From Georgenia subflava (GTDB taxonomy: Bacteria; Actinomycetota; Actinomycetes; Actinomycetales; Actinomycetaceae), in the NCBI RefSeq assembly GCF_009193155.1, contig NZ_VUKD01000002.1:62001-126000 (forward strand): a stretch of DNA of 64,000 bases. Direction: 5' to 3'. Every line of letters starts with the position of its first letter. The stretch's first letter is position 1. Of this stretch, positions 53,335-61,375 are shown piece by piece. The notes below the pieces were generated by a model that worked only from the letters and a program-made list of their open reading frames with translations, was not told the DNA's origin and did not search any database. Position numbers and translations under genes: made by a program.

Positions 53335-54786
53335 ATGGACGCGCCGCAGCCACAGACCGTCGACGTCGTCGTGATCGGCGGCGGCTCCACCGGCGAGAAC
53401 GTCGCCGACTACGCCCGTCAGGGAGGCCTGACGGCCGTGCTCGTCGAGCAGGACCTCGTGGGTGGAGCGTGCTCCTACTACGCGTGCATGCCGTCGAAGG
53501 CGCTGCTGCGCCCGGGACAGGCATTGTCCGCGGCACGCCGCGTCGCCGGTTCGGAGGCCGCGGCGCAGGGAGATCTGGACGTCGGGGCCGTCCTGGAGCG
53601 CCGCACCTCCTTCACGCACGACTGGGACGACTCCGCCCAGGTGGCGTGGGCCGAGGAGCAGGGCATCGACCTCGTGCGCGGCACGGCCCGCGTGCTCGCG
53701 GAGCGTCGGGTCGCCGTCGCCCGGGCGGACGGCACCGAGACGGTGCTGCAGGCGCGGCACGCCGTCGTCGTGGCCACCGGGTCCGCGCCCGCGGCCCCGC
53801 CGGTCGACGGCCTCGACCGGGTCCGGTACTGGACCACCCGGGACGCCACCTCCGCCACGGAAGTGCCCGCGCGGCTCGTGGTCCTGGGCGCCGGCGTCGC
53901 CGGGTCCGAGCTCGCCCAGGGGTTCGCCCGCCTCGGCTCGAGCGTGACGGTCCTGGCGCGCAGCCGGGTGCTCGGCTCGTTCCCCGAGCAGGCGGGGGCG
54001 CTGGTGGCGGAAGGCCTCGCGGCCGACGGGGTCACGGTGCGCACCGGGGTGAGCGCGACGGCCGTCGAGCGGCCCGACGGCGACGCAGGCGAGGTGGTGG
54101 TCACCCTGGACGACGGCTCCACCGTGCACGCGGACGAGCTGCTCGTGGCCACCGGCCGGAAGCCGCGCAGCGGCGGGCTCGGGCTGGCCGACCTGGGCGT
54201 CGAGCTGGAGGAGAGTGCCCCGCTCGAGGTCGACGACACCGGCCGCGTGACGGCCGTCCCCGACGGGTGGCTCTACGCGGCCGGGGACGTCACCGGCCGG
54301 GCGCCGCTGACCCATCAGGGCAAGTACGCCGCGCGGGTCGTGGGTGACGCCGTCACCGCCCGGGCGGCCGGACGGCTCGAGCGCACGCCGCCGCCCTGGT
54401 CGCGCTACTCCGCCGACGCCGACCACGTCGCCGTGCCGCAGGTCGTCTTCACCGATCCCGAGGTCGCGCAGGTCGGGCTGACCGCGGAGGCGGCCCGCGA
54501 GTCGGGGCACGCCGTGCGCACCGTCGAGCTGGACCTCGGGTCGGTGGCCGGTGCCTCGTTGCTCGCCGACGGGTACCCCGGCTGGGCGCAGCTCGTCCTC
54601 GATGACCGGCGCGACGTCGTCCTCGGGGCCACCTTCGTCGGCCAGGACGTCGCCGAGCTCCTGCACGCCGCGACGGTCGCGATCGTCGGCGAGGTGCCGC
54701 TCGAGCGGCTCTGGCACGCGGTCCCGGCCTACCCGACGATGAGCGAGGTCTGGCTGCGGCTCCTCGAGACCGACCGCCAGCGCTGA
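53335..54786 (+). CDS. FAD-dependent pyridine nucleotide-disulfide oxidoreductase, atypical active site
   Basis: A 483-residue protein of the dihydrolipoamide dehydrogenase/mercuric reductase family. GGGSTGEN at 15-22 binds FAD. The redox pair C46 and C51 (GGACSYYACMPSK) is kept. A second nucleotide motif (VVLGAGVAGSELAQGFARLG), YAAGDVTG and a dimer domain follow. The C-terminal HPTxSE box reads AYPTMSE: the active-site His is replaced by Tyr, as in a less studied actinobacterial branch. Substrate therefore is unlikely to be lipoamide. It follows the acyl-CoA oxidase by 80 bp. Confidence 0.9.
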   Translation: MDAPQPQTVDVVVIGGGSTGENVADYARQGGLTAVLVEQDLVGGACSYYACMPSKALLRPGQALSAARRVAGSEAAAQGDLDVGAVLERRTSFTHDWDDSAQVAWAEEQGIDLVRGTARVLAERRVAVARADGTETVLQARHAVVVATGSAPAAPPVDGLDRVRYWTTRDATSATEVPARLVVLGAGVAGSELAQGFARLGSSVTVLARSRVLGSFPEQAGALVAEGLAADGVTVRTGVSATAVERPDGDAGEVVVTLDDGSTVHADELLVATGRKPRSGGLGLADLGVELEESAPLEVDDTGRVTAVPDGWLYAAGDVTGRAPLTHQGKYAARVVGDAVTARAAGRLERTPPPWSRYSADADHVAVPQVVFTDPEVAQVGLTAEAARESGHAVRTVELDLGSVAGASLLADGYPGWAQLVLDDRRDVVLGATFVGQDVAELLHAATVAIVGEVPLERLWHAVPAYPTMSEVWLRLLETDRQR

Positions 54787-54900
54787 GAGGCAGGCGGCTC
54801 CGGCGGGGCGGGTGCCTGCGACCGCGCGCCGGCCCCCGCGTGCGCGCCTGCCGGGGCCGAGCGCGCCGGTGGCCGTGGCGGCGTGCCGTGCCCAGAACGT

Positions 54901-54950
54901 ATGCCGTGGCCGAGCACGCATGCGGCAACATGCGTGCTCGGCCACGGCAT
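54901..54950. repeat. Perfect 22-bp hairpin between convergent genes
   Basis: Arms 54901-54922 and 54929-54950 are exact reverse complements around CGGCAA; two further bases on each side can pair with one G-U. It stands between a plus and a minus gene and could stop both. Flanking pieces (TGCCGTGCCC, ATGCTTGTTCGGC) repeat parts of the arm, so it looks like a member of a dispersed palindromic repeat family. Confidence 0.85.
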
Positions 54951-55054
54951 GCTTGTTCGGCGCCAGCGGCCGGCGTTCCACGCCCGCCCGCTCGGCCCGG
55001 CCGGCTGCACGTGCGTCGTCCGGCCGGGCCTCCTGGGTGGGGCGGTGTGCAGCG

Positions 55055-56374
55055 TCAGTCGTCGATCTCGAAGCGGAGGATCTCCCCGCCACGCGGCACG
55101 ATGCCCTTGTTCGAGAGGTAGACGTGGTCGTCGTCGACCGCGAGGCCCGCCGGGGCGAAGAGCAGCGGCCCGCCTGTCTCGTCGGTGAGCGGGTTGCCCT
55201 CGTCGTCGACGAACAGCTCGTGCTTCTCGTCCGGCTCGCCCTTGGGGACGAGGAAGAGCGCACCGGTCCAGTCGCCCGCCGGCCCGAAGGCGTTCAGCAG
55301 GGAGTCGCGGGCGATCTGCAGGACGAGCAGGTCACCGTCCTCGGTGAACGCAAGGTCGATGATGTGCGTGAAGCCGTCCGCGTAGACCTCCGGGTCCGAG
55401 CCGGGCACCCAGCGCCACACGGTCGCGGCGCCCGGGGCGAACGGGAAGCCGGTCAGCTGGCCGATGTAGTAGGCACCGTCCGGGCCCCTGACCACGGAGT
55501 TCGGCACGGCCTGGGCGGGCAGCTGGGCGGTCCCGTCGCCACCCGCGGCGGGCGGGACGGTGACGAGCTCGTCCTGGAACACGTACTGGGCCTCGATCTC
55601 GCCGCGGCGGCTCACGTGCAGCAGCGTGTTGGCGCCGGCGTCGGTGACGAGGTGGCCGTGCCGGCCCGAGACGAGCGAGTACGGGTTGGTGTCAGGGGCG
55701 AACGGGTGCAGGTTCGTCTCCGCCTCGAAGTCGCCGAGGTCCGCGATCTCGTGGACCGTGCCCCGCCGGAGGTTCACCCAGTTGACCGTGGCGAGGTGCT
55801 CGGCGACCTCCTCGCCGGCGAGGACGGTCTCGCGCAGCTCGGGATCGCCGCCGAGGCCGATCGTGGTGAAGAGCCGGCCGCGGTGGTCGAAGGAGACGTC
55901 GGTGACGCCGATGGCACCGCCCCCGCCCGGCGCGGCGAGCGACGGCAGCCCGTCGACGACGGTGCGGACGGCGGTGGCCGGGTCTCGGCGGTGCCGGTGG
56001 TCGTCGAGCTTGCCGATGGCGCCGGTGTCACCGAGGCAGGTCAGTCCCTCGGGGCCGATGAAGCACGGCAGGCCGGCCGCGGTCGTCTCCGCCTCCGTCA
56101 TCCCGGCGGTCGCGGCGTCGTTGCCGCGTCCGGACAGGGCGACGAAGACGTCGCCGTCCCGGGCGACGGCGAGTCCCCGGGGGTTGTCGAGGCCCGAGGC
56201 GACGACCTTGAGCCTGTCGATCTCGAAGTCGTCGCGGTCACGGTCGTGGTGCCGGGAGTGCCCACGGTCGTCGGAATGGTCACGGTCGTGGGCCGCGCTC
56301 GTGGTGACACCGAGCAGCGGGACCAGCAGCAGCGCCGTCGCGGCGCTGGGAAGGATGAGCCGGGATCTGCGCAC
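55055..56374 (-). CDS. Secreted ScyD/ScyE-like beta-propeller protein
   Basis: A 439-residue exported protein. The signal peptide is RRSRLILPSAATALLLVPLLGVTTSAA, cut near AAH. A His/Asp/Arg-rich stretch follows (HDRDHSDDRGHSRHHDRDRDD), possibly metal-binding. The rest is a six-bladed-type propeller with repeated GLDNPRGLAVARDGDVFVA, VTDVSFDHRGRLFTTIGLGG, LVTDAGANTLLHV and IDLAFTEDGDLLVLQIA, as in ScyD/ScyE proteins. Function outside scytonemin producers is unknown. The GTG at 56374 has GGAGG 6 bases upstream. Confidence 0.85.
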   Translation of the reverse strand: MRRSRLILPSAATALLLVPLLGVTTSAAHDRDHSDDRGHSRHHDRDRDDFEIDRLKVVASGLDNPRGLAVARDGDVFVALSGRGNDAATAGMTEAETTAAGLPCFIGPEGLTCLGDTGAIGKLDDHRHRRDPATAVRTVVDGLPSLAAPGGGGAIGVTDVSFDHRGRLFTTIGLGGDPELRETVLAGEEVAEHLATVNWVNLRRGTVHEIADLGDFEAETNLHPFAPDTNPYSLVSGRHGHLVTDAGANTLLHVSRRGEIEAQYVFQDELVTVPPAAGGDGTAQLPAQAVPNSVVRGPDGAYYIGQLTGFPFAPGAATVWRWVPGSDPEVYADGFTHIIDLAFTEDGDLLVLQIARDSLLNAFGPAGDWTGALFLVPKGEPDEKHELFVDDEGNPLTDETGGPLLFAPAGLAVDDDHVYLSNKGIVPRGGEILRFEIDD

Positions 56375-56874
56375 AGGACACCTCCGCACCGCGGGTCGAC
56401 CCGGGCTGGCGGGCCGGTTCGGGTCAGAGGGGCAGGGGCTCGCGTCATCGCGGCCTGCGGTGAAGCACGAAGTATTCGCCCCGGTTCGGGGATGGTCAAC
56501 GGTGCCGGCAGGTGAGGGCCCGGTGAGCGGACGCCCCGGCCAAGGTGACCGACGGGTTCACCCCGAGGGTGGTGGTCCGCCACCGCAAGGGCAGCGTCCT
56601 CGCGCACGAAGGGGCAGACCATGGCTCCCCGCGCGCCAGGGGATGCCCGCGCCGCGGCCTCGGCCCGGCCGACCACTGTGCCGCACGGAACAGGCGGCCC
56701 TGGGGCGCCGCGCGCGCCAGGAGATGGCCGCGCCGCGGCCTCGGCCGGGCCGACCATGTGCCGCACGGAACAGGCCGACCTGTGGCGCCCCGCACACCAG
56801 GGGTGGACGCCCGCGCCACGGCTCCCGCCCGGAGGACTACCGTGCCCGCGCCGACCCCCGACCAGGAGCACGTC
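56375..56874. other. 500-bp intergenic region with 80-bp tandem repeat
   Basis: Lies between the divergent propeller and permease genes. Apart from the repeat at 56631-56822 no gene, promoter pair or large palindrome was recognised. Reading frames through it are Arg/Pro/Gly-rich and look like by-products of GC content. Confidence 0.5.
56631..56822. repeat. Imperfect 80-81-bp tandem repeat, about 2.3 copies
   Basis: Units start at 56631, 56712 and 56792 with GCGCGCCAG or GCACACCAG, and share GCCGCGGCCTCGGCC, GGCCGACCA and GTGCCGCACGGAACAGGC. It is 50-240 bp upstream of the permease gene. Confidence 0.75.
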
Positions 56875-58524
56875 ATGGCTGAGAACCCCGCACCCGAGCA
56901 CGACCGGTCCACGCGCGCGACGCACGACGGTGCACCGCGCCGTCTGGCCGTCGTCGGCTCCTCCGGCGGGAACCTCTACAGCCACGGCGGCGACGACCCG
57001 GTCGCGATGGTGGAGCAGATCCGCCGGCAGGCCGCCGCGGCCGGTTTCGAGGTGACGGCCGTGCAGCTGGTCGCCGCCGCTGCGTCGCTGGACGCCGCGC
57101 GGCCCGACACCACGGCGACGCTCTACACCCTTGTGGGGGACACCCTGACCGTCGCGGCCACCGGCACGCTGGCGGAGGTCGACGAGGTCGCGGAGCGATA
57201 CGACGTCGAGCTGGCCACCCGGGTGGGCGACGGCGAGATCGACGCGCTCGTCCTCGTCAGCGCCGATCCCCTGGGCGTCAACGCCCGCACGGTCCGTGCC
57301 GCCGTGACGGCCGGGCTGCCGGCCGCCGGGACGGGCGGCAGCTCGATCGCGGCCGCGCAGGCCCTCGGGCTGCACCTCGTCGCGGCGTCGGGCACCACAG
57401 GCTCTACCAGCACCACGCGAGCGGTCTCCTACGTGGCCGGGCTCGCGCGCCACTTCAAGGTCCGGTACCGCCCCGTCCTGGGCAGCACCACCACCGACGA
57501 CGACGGAGGCTCGCCCTGGCGGCGCATCTCCGTGCGCGGCATCATGGTCGGCTCGCTGCCCGCGTTCATCGCCCTCGCGCTGATCCTCGCCCTGGGCAAG
57601 GTGCCGTTCCTCGCTGCTCTGGCCCCCGTCTTCGACGCACTCATCGCCAGCCTGCCGGTGGTGGTGGCCGCGGTCGCCGCCCGACGGGTGTCCGGGCTCG
57701 GCGAGGTCGGCCTGGTGGCCGGTGTCGTGGCCGGCGTCCTCTCCACGTCCGGCGGCATCATCGGCGGTCTGGCCGGCGGGATCCTCGCCGGGGCGGCGGT
57801 GACCTACCTTCTGCGCTGGACGCTCGCGCACCGGTTCCCGGTGACCACGGCCAACATCGTGGCGGGCGGCCTCTCGGGCCTGCTCGGCGGGCTGGTGGTC
57901 TTCCTCCTCCTCGCGCCGGTCACCAACGCCCTCGGCGAGGGGGTCAAGAACGTCATCGACGCCCTCGTGGCCTTCAACCCGCTGCTCGCCGGCGCCGTCG
58001 CCGGCCTGGTGATGTGGCCGGCGATCATGGGCGGCGTCTACCACGCGGCCATCCTGCCGCTCGTGCTGCTGGAGATGAGCGAGAAGGGGCACTCGTTCTT
58101 CGGCGCCGTCGACATGGTCTCCCTGGTGATGGTGAGCCTGGGCATCACCCTGGCCAACGTGGTCCGACCGCGGACGTCGGGGGAGCGGGCGCTCGCGGCC
58201 TCCGGTGCCGCCGTGAACTTCGGCTTCGGCACCTTCGTCGAGGCCTCCTACCCGTTCATGTTCGCCGACCGGAAGGTCTTCGCCGTCGCCATCGGCTCGG
58301 CCACGCTCGGTGGTCTGGTGGTGGGCGCGACCGGTGCGGAGGCCACGGCGTACCTGCCGGCCGTCGTCGCCCCGTTCGTCGCCACCGACACCGTCGGCAT
58401 GGTGTTGTCGATGCTCGTGGGCGCCGTCGTGCCGTTCGTCTCTGTCCTGCTGATCAACGTCCGCGCGACCCGGACGGCACGCACCGCCGGCAGCGCGGCC
58501 CGCGCCGCCGCCCAGGCGCGCTGA
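56875..58524 (+). CDS. PTS EIIC-like permease with N-terminal GSSGGN domain
   Basis: A 549-residue protein. Residues 1-200 are a soluble alpha/beta domain: RRLAVVGSSGGNLYSHGGDDPVAMVEQI, EIDALVLVSADPLGVN, AGLPAAGTGGSSIAAAQALGL and AASGTTGSTSTTRAV, each Gly/Ser loop suggesting phosphate or nucleotide binding. Residues about 215-545 have eight to nine membrane spans with GGLAGGILAGAAVTYLLRW and PAIMGGVYHAAILPLVL, like fructose-type PTS EIIC. No EIIA, EIIB or HPr gene is nearby, and no phospho-His/Cys site is obvious. CAGGAG precedes the ATG. Confidence 0.8.
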   Translation: MAENPAPEHDRSTRATHDGAPRRLAVVGSSGGNLYSHGGDDPVAMVEQIRRQAAAAGFEVTAVQLVAAAASLDAARPDTTATLYTLVGDTLTVAATGTLAEVDEVAERYDVELATRVGDGEIDALVLVSADPLGVNARTVRAAVTAGLPAAGTGGSSIAAAQALGLHLVAASGTTGSTSTTRAVSYVAGLARHFKVRYRPVLGSTTTDDDGGSPWRRISVRGIMVGSLPAFIALALILALGKVPFLAALAPVFDALIASLPVVVAAVAARRVSGLGEVGLVAGVVAGVLSTSGGIIGGLAGGILAGAAVTYLLRWTLAHRFPVTTANIVAGGLSGLLGGLVVFLLLAPVTNALGEGVKNVIDALVAFNPLLAGAVAGLVMWPAIMGGVYHAAILPLVLLEMSEKGHSFFGAVDMVSLVMVSLGITLANVVRPRTSGERALAASGAAVNFGFGTFVEASYPFMFADRKVFAVAIGSATLGGLVVGATGAEATAYLPAVVAPFVATDTVGMVLSMLVGAVVPFVSVLLINVRATRTARTAGSAARAAAQAR

Positions 58525-58528
58525 GGCC

Positions 58529-58703
58529 CAGCCGAGCAGCTCCGTCAGCAGGTCGGTGTACTGCGGGAGGTGCCGGTCGCTGAGGCGCAGCCGAGCAGCT
58601 CGGCCAGCGGGTCGGCGCGCTGCGGCAGGTGCCGGTCGCCGGCGCTCAGCTGAGCAGCTCGGCCAGCAGGTCGACGTACTGCAGGAGGTGCCGGTCGCTG
58701 AGG
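58529..58703. repeat. Three tandem 59-bp copies of the TreT-like gene's 3' end
   Basis: Copies start at 58529, 58588 and 58647. The third is inside the gene and encodes SDRHLLQYVDLLAELLS up to the stop; the other two lie past the stop and diverge slightly. The 59-bp period is not a multiple of three. Confidence 0.88.
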
Positions 58704-60025
58704 AACTCGCGCTGGACGCGGTCGCGGGCGGCGGCGCCGAGCTGGTCGGCGAAGGCCGGCTCGGCCAGCAGCCGGGCTACGTGCCGCATGAGTCCCTGCA
58801 GGTCGGTGGCGTCCCGCACGAGGAGGCCGTTCTCGCCGTCGGTGATCTGGTCCTGGATGCCACCGACCGCCGTCGCCACCACCGGCCGGCCCTTCCACAG
58901 GGCCTCGGCGACCGTGAGCCCGAAGCCCTCGGCGAGGCTCTTCTGCACCACGACCGTGGCCAGCCGCTGCACCGCGTTGACCAGCAGCGCGTTGTGCTCG
59001 GTGATGTTCGGCAGGCACAGGACGTGCACGCAGCTGCGGACCTCCGCCTCCAGGCCTTCCCACATCTGCAGGCACCGCGAGAGGACCTCCGCCCCGGCGG
59101 TGTCGCGGCTGTCGACCTCCGCCCCGGCCAGGACCAGGTGGGTGCCGGGCGGGAGCTCCTCGAAGGACTCGTCGAAGGCGATCAGGAGCCCGGTCATGTC
59201 CTTGAGCCGGTCCCACCTCGACAGCTGCAGCACCACCCGGGCGTCGGCCGGGACCGGGCCGCCCGCCGCCACGACACTCGATGCCCGAGACGCGCTGCTC
59301 GGGCCGTCGGCGCTCCCGCCGTCCAGGATCCCGGCACCACGGAGGAGCTCGGTGACCGCGGACGGCTCCAGCGGCCGGTTCTTCGGCGAGAGCGGGTCGA
59401 TCGACGGGGCGATCACCCGCACCGTCGCCCGGTCGAGGAATCCGGGCCGGTAGACCGCACGGGTGAGCACCACCCGCTCGGCGTCGGCGAGGAACGGCTC
59501 GAGGAAGGTCCAGGCCCGCTCGGACACCTCGTCCGGGACGTCGGCGCCGACGTGGCTGCGCCAGATCACGTGCGCCCCGCGCCGGCGCAGGCCGGCGGCG
59601 AGCCCGGCCGTGGCGGGGTCGTGCAGGATGACGACGTCGCCGGGGGAGACCGCGTCGCGGACCTCGGCGAGGTTGCGCTCCAGGATTTGCTCGTAGTGGG
59701 CCATCTCCTCGGCCCCGAGCCCGCCGCCGTCGCCGGCGTCCCCGTGCATCGCGTGGGTCAGCCGGGCGGTGAGGTCGTCGTACCCGGGGTCGCCGTCGAC
59801 GACCAGCCAGCGCACGTCGACCCCGGCGCCGGCGGCGTAGGGCAGGAGCGCCCGCAGCAGCTCGCCCACCCCGCCCCGCTCGGTGGCGCTGACGTTCCAC
59901 ACCCGGCGGCCCGCCAGCAGGTGTCGGGCGCGCTGCGCGCCGGCCTCGAGGCGGCGGGCCGACATCTCGTCGAGCGCCCCGGCGAGCGCCTGGAGGTCGG
60001 TGGCTGCGACGTCGACGGTTCTCAT
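58646..60025 (-). CDS. TreT-like GT4 glycosyltransferase (trehalose synthase type)
   Basis: A 459-residue GT-B glycosyltransferase. RRVWNVSATERGGVGELLRALLPYAAGAGVDVRWLVVDG and the HAMHGD segment match TreT, which makes trehalose from NDP-glucose and glucose. VVLQLSRWDRLKDMTGLLIAF begins the nucleotide-sugar domain and SLAEGFGLTVAEALWKGRPVVATAVGGIQDQI holds the conserved E-x7-E. Trehalose synthesis is likely but other acceptors are possible. The ATG at 60025 begins the conserved part. The 3' end of the gene is tandemly copied downstream. It follows the DUF2804 gene on the same strand, 80 bp apart. Confidence 0.88.
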   Translation of the reverse strand: MRTVDVAATDLQALAGALDEMSARRLEAGAQRARHLLAGRRVWNVSATERGGVGELLRALLPYAAGAGVDVRWLVVDGDPGYDDLTARLTHAMHGDAGDGGGLGAEEMAHYEQILERNLAEVRDAVSPGDVVILHDPATAGLAAGLRRRGAHVIWRSHVGADVPDEVSERAWTFLEPFLADAERVVLTRAVYRPGFLDRATVRVIAPSIDPLSPKNRPLEPSAVTELLRGAGILDGGSADGPSSASRASSVVAAGGPVPADARVVLQLSRWDRLKDMTGLLIAFDESFEELPPGTHLVLAGAEVDSRDTAGAEVLSRCLQMWEGLEAEVRSCVHVLCLPNITEHNALLVNAVQRLATVVVQKSLAEGFGLTVAEALWKGRPVVATAVGGIQDQITDGENGLLVRDATDLQGLMRHVARLLAEPAFADQLGAAARDRVQREFLSDRHLLQYVDLLAELLS

Positions 60026-60069
60026 GCCCTGATCCAACTCCCACCGCGTCGCCGGCGAAAGCCGATCGG

Positions 60070-60140
60070 CTCACCAGCGGTGGCGACCTCCTCCGCGAAA
60101 CCGGCTCACCAGCGGTTGGCGACCTCCTCCGCGAAACCGA
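60070..60140. repeat. 35-bp tandem copy of the DUF2804 gene's 3' end
   Basis: Unit 60105-60140 contains the stop (60106-60108) and the codons for LVGFAEEVANRW; unit 60070-60104 repeats it just beyond the stop with one T missing. Confidence 0.85.
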
Positions 60141-61161
60141 CCAGCCCGTCGACGCGACGGCGCGTGCCGGCGTCGTCCACCACCCATCCGGTCCACGTGC
60201 CGAAGCACTGGGCCGTGGTGGAGGAGACGAAGCCGAGGTTCGTCGACGCCACGCGTTCGTGGAACGGCTGCAGCCGCACCTGCACTCGCCAGCCGGTGAC
60301 GAACCACGGTGCGGTGCGGTCCGCGACGTCGTAGGCCCAGGAGAGATCCTCGTCGAGGTAGTGCACCTGCCCGTCGAGCACGAGCGCGTTCTCGGTCGAG
60401 CCGGTGTCGTCCGTCCACTTCCCGCCGAGCTGCAGACCGGTGACGACGCCGTCCACGACGCCGGAGCCGGCACCCCAGTTCCACACCACGGAGTACGGCC
60501 AGCGGCCCCGCCCGTAGTCCGACACTGCCCAGGACGGGGCGGCAGCGTCGACCTGGATCTCGTCCTCGTCGAGCCAGATCGACCCGCCCACCGGCAGGGC
60601 CACGTCCTTGACCGTGTACTGGAAGAGCCGTTCGCTCCACGGCACGACGACGCCGAGGCACTCATGGCCGGCGGGGACCTCGACCGTGAGGTCCACGCGC
60701 AGGCGGGGGGTGATCGCGCGGATGCGCACGTCGGGGCGCGGGCCGTCCCCCGGGTACGGGTCGATGGCGATCGCGACCGATCCCGAGCGCGCCCGCACCG
60801 GCCCGGCGCCCCACCGCGAGGGCATGCGCACGTCCCGGGCGAGCGGCGCGGTGGCCGTGCAGTCGATCTCCTCACCGGTGGTGCGGTCCAGCAGCCAGAC
60901 CTGGTGGTGGCCGGCGTAGTTCAGGGACGAGACGGTCAGGGTGAGCACGTGGGTCGGGGTCACGACGCACCAGTACTCCCACCGCTTGGTGCGGCTCCAC
61001 ATCGCCGCGCGGCCCAGCGCGTCGGTCAGCGTCTCGCGCACGTCGGTGGCCTGACGGAGGTTCGCGCGGTGCAGCGGCGCCCGGGTCCAGCCCACCGCTG
61101 CCGGGTTGAGTGCCCCCGACGGCAGGCACAGGTCCACCGGGGTGGTGATCTCCGCCAGCAC
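60106..61161 (-). CDS. DUF2804 domain protein
   Basis: A 351-residue protein. EITTPVDLCLPSGALNPAAVGWTRAPLH is the DUF2804 start. RTKRWEYWCVVTPTHVLTLTVSSLNYAG, DWNWGAGSG-like VVWNWGAGSGVVDG and LGGKWTDDTGSTENALVLDG follow, in a beta-rich fold of unknown activity. No signal peptide or membrane span is present. The GTG at 61161 is chosen because homology starts there; the ribosome site is weak. Its neighbour is the TreT-like gene, so a link to trehalose or storage sugars is possible but unproven. Confidence 0.85.
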   Translation of the reverse strand: MLAEITTPVDLCLPSGALNPAAVGWTRAPLHRANLRQATDVRETLTDALGRAAMWSRTKRWEYWCVVTPTHVLTLTVSSLNYAGHHQVWLLDRTTGEEIDCTATAPLARDVRMPSRWGAGPVRARSGSVAIAIDPYPGDGPRPDVRIRAITPRLRVDLTVEVPAGHECLGVVVPWSERLFQYTVKDVALPVGGSIWLDEDEIQVDAAAPSWAVSDYGRGRWPYSVVWNWGAGSGVVDGVVTGLQLGGKWTDDTGSTENALVLDGQVHYLDEDLSWAYDVADRTAPWFVTGWRVQVRLQPFHERVASTNLGFVSSTTAQCFGTWTGWVVDDAGTRRRVDGLVGFAEEVANRW

Positions 61162-61375
61162 ACCGTCATCATGACTCAGATCACGACCGGGCACGCGGCG
61201 GACGGGCGCCGGACGGGGCCCGGAATTACGGTCGAGGATCGGCGGCCTGATGCCGTTTCCGGGCGGCCGACTCGCCCGGCGCGCCGCCCCGTCGCCGTCG
61301 CTGGACGCCCACGGCTCACCATCCGGATGGTCGCTAGCCTGTGCGGTAGAAGAGTCCCGATCCCGCGGAGGAAAC

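Noticed and set aside
53331..54347. Second long frame overlapping the FAD oxidoreductase
   Set aside because: It is Arg/Gly-rich with no domain, a typical shadow in high-GC DNA, and the oxidoreductase frame has all family motifs.
56545..56874. N-terminal extension of the permease through the 80-bp repeats
   Set aside because: The extension is Arg/Gly/Pro-rich without a start signal, and AGGAG sits 7 bases before the ATG at 56875.
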